A stretch of 64,000 nucleotides of DNA from Paenibacillus sp. oral taxon 786 str. D14. GTDB taxonomy: Bacteria; Bacillota; Bacilli; Paenibacillales; Paenibacillaceae. The stretch spans positions 27,754-91,753 of the forward strand of contig NZ_GG695983.1 of assembly GCF_000159955.1 (NCBI RefSeq), in the 5' to 3' direction. The notes beneath the pieces were generated by a model, which worked only from the letters and a program-made list of their open reading frames with translations, searched no databases and had not been told where the DNA came from. Below, in pieces: positions 62,093 through 64,000 of this stretch; position 1 is the first letter of the stretch, and each line of letters opens with the position of its first letter. The position numbers were made by a program, and so were the translations under genes.

Positions 62093-62142
62093 AGAGTCAT
62101 TTTCTGCCCCCTTGATGGGGTTACGGAAAATGATTCTTTTTT
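62093..62142 (+). terminator. Intrinsic terminator
   Basis: AGAGTCATTTTC pairs with GAAAATGATTCT, with an inner GCCCC/GGGG pair; TTTTTT follows. Confidence 0.88.
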
Positions 62143-62271
62143 GTTCTATTTTAAAGCGTGCATTTAGGTGAAATAAGTGATAACATACATACAAAGAACC
62201 ATTTTCAGCACACTTGACAGCAGGTTTCATAATCTGTTTTATAACAACGTATAGAGAGAGGAGGATCCTGT

Positions 62272-62892
62272 ATGAAGATAGAAAGACTAGGCCAGGATAA
62301 GATACGGATTTTCCTCACGTTTGACGATTTAAGCGAACGCGGTATACAGAAAGAGGACATGTGGCAGGAAATTCCCAAAGTCCATGACCTGTTCACTGAA
62401 ATGATGGATCAGGCTTATAACGAAGTGGGCTTTGACGCCACCGGGCCATTGGCTGTGGAAGTGTTCGCCCTTCCTGCACAAGGAATGGTCGTCATCGTTA
62501 CGCGCGGCAAATACGATCACCATCAACATGGGATCGGCTCGCCTTATGAGGATGAACTGCCGGAAGAAGTTTATGAGATGGAAGTTACGTTGGAGCAAAG
62601 TGATACCATTCTGTATTCCTTTGACGATTTCGAGAATGTAATCGAAGCGGCACACGTGCTGAAGTCGATGCTTCACAATGCCGGCAGACTGTATAAATAT
62701 AATGGAAAATGGGTTCTTCAGCTGGAGCCGGAGGAACTGGAGGAGGGCAAACATCCTGCTCTGATTGCAGTATTAGCTGAATTCGGCGAAGCGACATCGG
62801 TAACTACGGCGATGCTGGAAGAGTACGGGCAATTAATCATGGCTGATCATGCGGTGGATACGATTTGCAACCACTTCAAACGCCAGGATTGA
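62272..62892 (+). CDS. mecA: MecA family adaptor protein
   Basis: Adaptor that brings substrates to the ClpC-ClpP protease; MecA acts on ComK and its paralogue YpbH has related roles. The 206-residue protein has the N-terminal substrate domain (MKIERLGQDKIRIFLTFDDLSERGI) and the C-terminal ClpC-binding domain (YSFDDFENVIEAAHVLK and LYKYNGKWVLQLEP). ATG 62272 follows GAGGAGGATCCTGT. The place next to prsW speaks a little for the YpbH lineage, but the sequence alone does not decide. Confidence 0.9.
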   Translation: MKIERLGQDKIRIFLTFDDLSERGIQKEDMWQEIPKVHDLFTEMMDQAYNEVGFDATGPLAVEVFALPAQGMVVIVTRGKYDHHQHGIGSPYEDELPEEVYEMEVTLEQSDTILYSFDDFENVIEAAHVLKSMLHNAGRLYKYNGKWVLQLEPEELEEGKHPALIAVLAEFGEATSVTTAMLEEYGQLIMADHAVDTICNHFKRQD

Positions 62893-62975
62893 TTACGTCT
62901 CGTATGAAGGCAGACCCATGTCAATTCAGAAGAGAGAGACAAAGAACGGAAGCAGCCAATAAGGGGGGATAACCG

Positions 62976-63668
62976 TTGCTCTTTTTCTCGATTTTAAGCG
63001 CAGCGGTTGCTCCCGGTATTGCACTGCTTACGTATTTTTATCTCAGGGACAAGTATGATGCGGAACCGCTGCATATGGTCATCAAGGTGTTTTTGCTTGG
63101 CTTCTTGATCGTATTGCCGGTCCTGATCATCCAGCGAGGGTTAACCATGTGGCTGGGCGAAGGACCGTTGGTTACAGCTTTTGGCATTTCGGCCGGTGTA
63201 GAGGAAGTGCTGAAGTGGTTCGTATTATTTCATATGATTTACAACCATACCGAATTTGATGAGCCGTATGACGGGATCTTATATGCGGCGGCAATTTCAT
63301 TGGGATTCGCAACGGTTGAGAATGTATTGTACGCTTTTGCGAGTCACGCTTCGATTGGCACCATGCTCGTTCGAGCTCTGCTCCCCGTATCGGGCCATGC
63401 GATGTTCGGCGTGATGATGGGGTACTATCTGGGGCGGGCTAAATTCTCGAGCGGCGGGCAATCTCGAAAGTTCCTGATTTTTTCGTTAGCTTTCCCGCTG
63501 TTCTGGCATGGGGTATACGATTGGATTCTTAACAATACGACGCAGTATTGGATTTGGTTTATCGTCCCCCTCATGGCTTTCCTCTGGTATGGAGGGCTCG
63601 GGAAGATGTATCGGGCCAATAACCGTTCCCCGTTCCGTTTAACGCCGGGGGCGAAGGGGCAAGATTAA
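62976..63668 (+). CDS. prsW: Intramembrane protease PrsW
   Basis: Glutamate-type membrane protease which in B. subtilis makes the first cut in the anti-sigma factor RsiW. The 230-residue protein has about seven membrane segments, and the family motifs EEVLKWFVLFHMI (near residue 77), GFATVENVLYAF and GHAMFGVMMGYYLG. TTG 62976 lies behind AAGGGGGGATAACC. No sigma-W or RsiW gene is in the window. It is followed by a hairpin and the zinc-ribbon gene. Confidence 0.93.
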   Translation: MLFFSILSAAVAPGIALLTYFYLRDKYDAEPLHMVIKVFLLGFLIVLPVLIIQRGLTMWLGEGPLVTAFGISAGVEEVLKWFVLFHMIYNHTEFDEPYDGILYAAAISLGFATVENVLYAFASHASIGTMLVRALLPVSGHAMFGVMMGYYLGRAKFSSGGQSRKFLIFSLAFPLFWHGVYDWILNNTTQYWIWFIVPLMAFLWYGGLGKMYRANNRSPFRLTPGAKGQD

Positions 63669-63682
63669 TTTGCTTTAGAATA

Positions 63683-63756
63683 GGGCATCCTGATTCTAAC
63701 ATTTGCATGTCTACGCCAAGGTAGGCTGCAGGATCGTTAGAAAGGGGTGCCTTTTT
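63683..63756 (+). terminator. Hairpin with two alternative pairings before the zinc-ribbon gene
   Basis: One fold pairs GGCATCC (63684-63690) with GGGTGCC (63745-63751, with bulges) and TTCTAAC (63694-63700) with GTTAGAA (63736-63742), followed by TTTTT; it covers the ribosome site AAAGGGG of the next gene. The other fold pairs ATCCTG (63687-63692) with CAGGAT (63729-63734) and leaves that site free. It may be just the prsW terminator. Confidence 0.5.
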
Positions 63757-63757
63757 C

Positions 63758-63910
63758 GTGCGCGTCAAGGTGCGAATTACTTGTAAAGCGTGCGGCGAGC
63801 GGTTTGTGTTACGCGGCAAAAAAGAGCGCGACCATATTGAAACCGGCTTTAAGCAATGTGTATGCAATAATCAGCATGATTTTGAGATCGAAGAAGAAGT
63901 GATTCAGTAG
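63758..63910 (+). CDS. Small zinc-ribbon protein
   Basis: A 50-residue protein from GTG 63758. It has CKAC at residues 9-12 and CVC at 34-36, a CxxC...CxC pattern of a zinc ribbon, and an acidic end (FEIEEEVIQ). I do not know its function. AAAGGGG lies 10 bases before the GTG; a second GTG four codons on is possible. The start follows a T-run, and the ribosome site lies inside a hairpin. Confidence 0.65.
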   Translation: MRVKVRITCKACGERFVLRGKKERDHIETGFKQCVCNNQHDFEIEEEVIQ

Positions 63911-63990
63911 GGTGAAGATTATGCATAAAGTTCTTTCCTTCTTGTCACACTAATCCCAACCTAGTTGAAGAAGGGAGAGAGCTAAGCCCA

Positions 63991-64000
63991 ATGTACAAAC
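63991..64000 (+). CDS. Possible start of the next gene, cut by the window
   Basis: ATGTACAAAC at the very end follows AAGGGAGAGA at a spacing of 10. Only three codons are visible, so nothing can be said about the product. Confidence 0.35.

Noticed and set aside
63921..63953. Ten-codon ORF (MHKVLSFLSH) with a fair ribosome site before the end of the window
   Set aside because: It could be a leader peptide for the gene starting at 63991, but with no view of that gene and no terminator pair visible I cannot support it.
1..64000. CRISPR arrays, tRNA/rRNA genes, insertion sequences, prophage
   Set aside because: I looked for regular spaced repeats, transposase or integrase genes other than XerD, and tRNA-like folds, and saw none.

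Overview
The window looks like core chromosome of an endospore-forming Firmicute of the Paenibacillaceae, most likely Paenibacillus. The reasons are the Bacillus-like order of sporulation and housekeeping genes, a moderately high GC content, many GTG/TTG starts behind strong GGAGG ribosome sites, and family traits such as a split spoVA operon and a ResB with an N-terminal zinc-ribbon-like segment. I see no prophage, insertion sequence, CRISPR array, rRNA or tRNA gene.

Layout. (1) 1-10222: end of xseA, then xseB, ispA, dxs, tlyA, an unknown membrane protein, argR, recN, spoIVB and spo0A. spo0A has a textbook sigma-H promoter with several 0A boxes. (2) 10252-12224: a CzrA-like metal sensor and a His-rich zinc exporter behind a palindromic operator, a small coiled-coil gene, and a convergent DUF2627 gene. 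(3) 12387-18083: a branched-chain 2-oxoacid dehydrogenase operon (E3, E1 alpha, E1 beta, E2) followed by lipB, which supplies the lipoyl group. (4) 18105-22849: a Prli42-like miniprotein, an M20 peptidase, a TPR-like protein and an MciZ-like FtsZ inhibitor (both minus strand), nudF, endonuclease Q and spoIIM. (5) 23077-28525: fur, yqzK, xerD, and nucleoside catabolism (deoB, punA, pdp). (6) 28906-38247: dacF and the spoIIA operon (anti-anti-sigma, anti-sigma, sigma-F), a two-gene chromate transporter, deoD, spoVAA-AB-AF and lysA. (7) 38390-43480: ppiB, the spore protein gene tlp, and an FMN-riboswitch rib operon. (8) 43599-49826: scpAB, DUF2953, gerW-like ytfJ, dacB, spmAB and rluB. (9) 50290-55995: resABCDE, that is cytochrome c maturation plus its redox two-component system. 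(10) 56122-64000: serA behind a T-box leader, an unknown exported protein, a CPBP protease with an overlapping partner gene, a polysaccharide deacetylase, a MecA-type adaptor, prsW, and a 50-residue zinc-ribbon gene with a switch-like leader.

How the genes work together. Much of the window serves sporulation: entry (spo0A), compartment-specific sigma-F control (spoIIAA/AB/sigF), checkpoint proteolysis (spoIVB), engulfment (spoIIM), division shut-off (mciZ), cortex and core maturation (dacB, dacF, spmAB, spoVA, tlp, ytfJ). Sigma-factor promoter motifs that I can read directly agree with this: sigma-H at spo0A and spoIIA, sigma-G at spoVA, and possibly sigma-E at dacB. The rest is central metabolism under classical RNA or protein control (FMN riboswitch, T-box, ArgR, Fur, CzrA-like repressor).

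I found no large undescribed system. The most interesting items are small genes that are easily missed (MciZ-like, Prli42-like, zinc-ribbon), unusual forms of the Res proteins, and several structured leaders and helically phased repeats that the gene calls do not explain.
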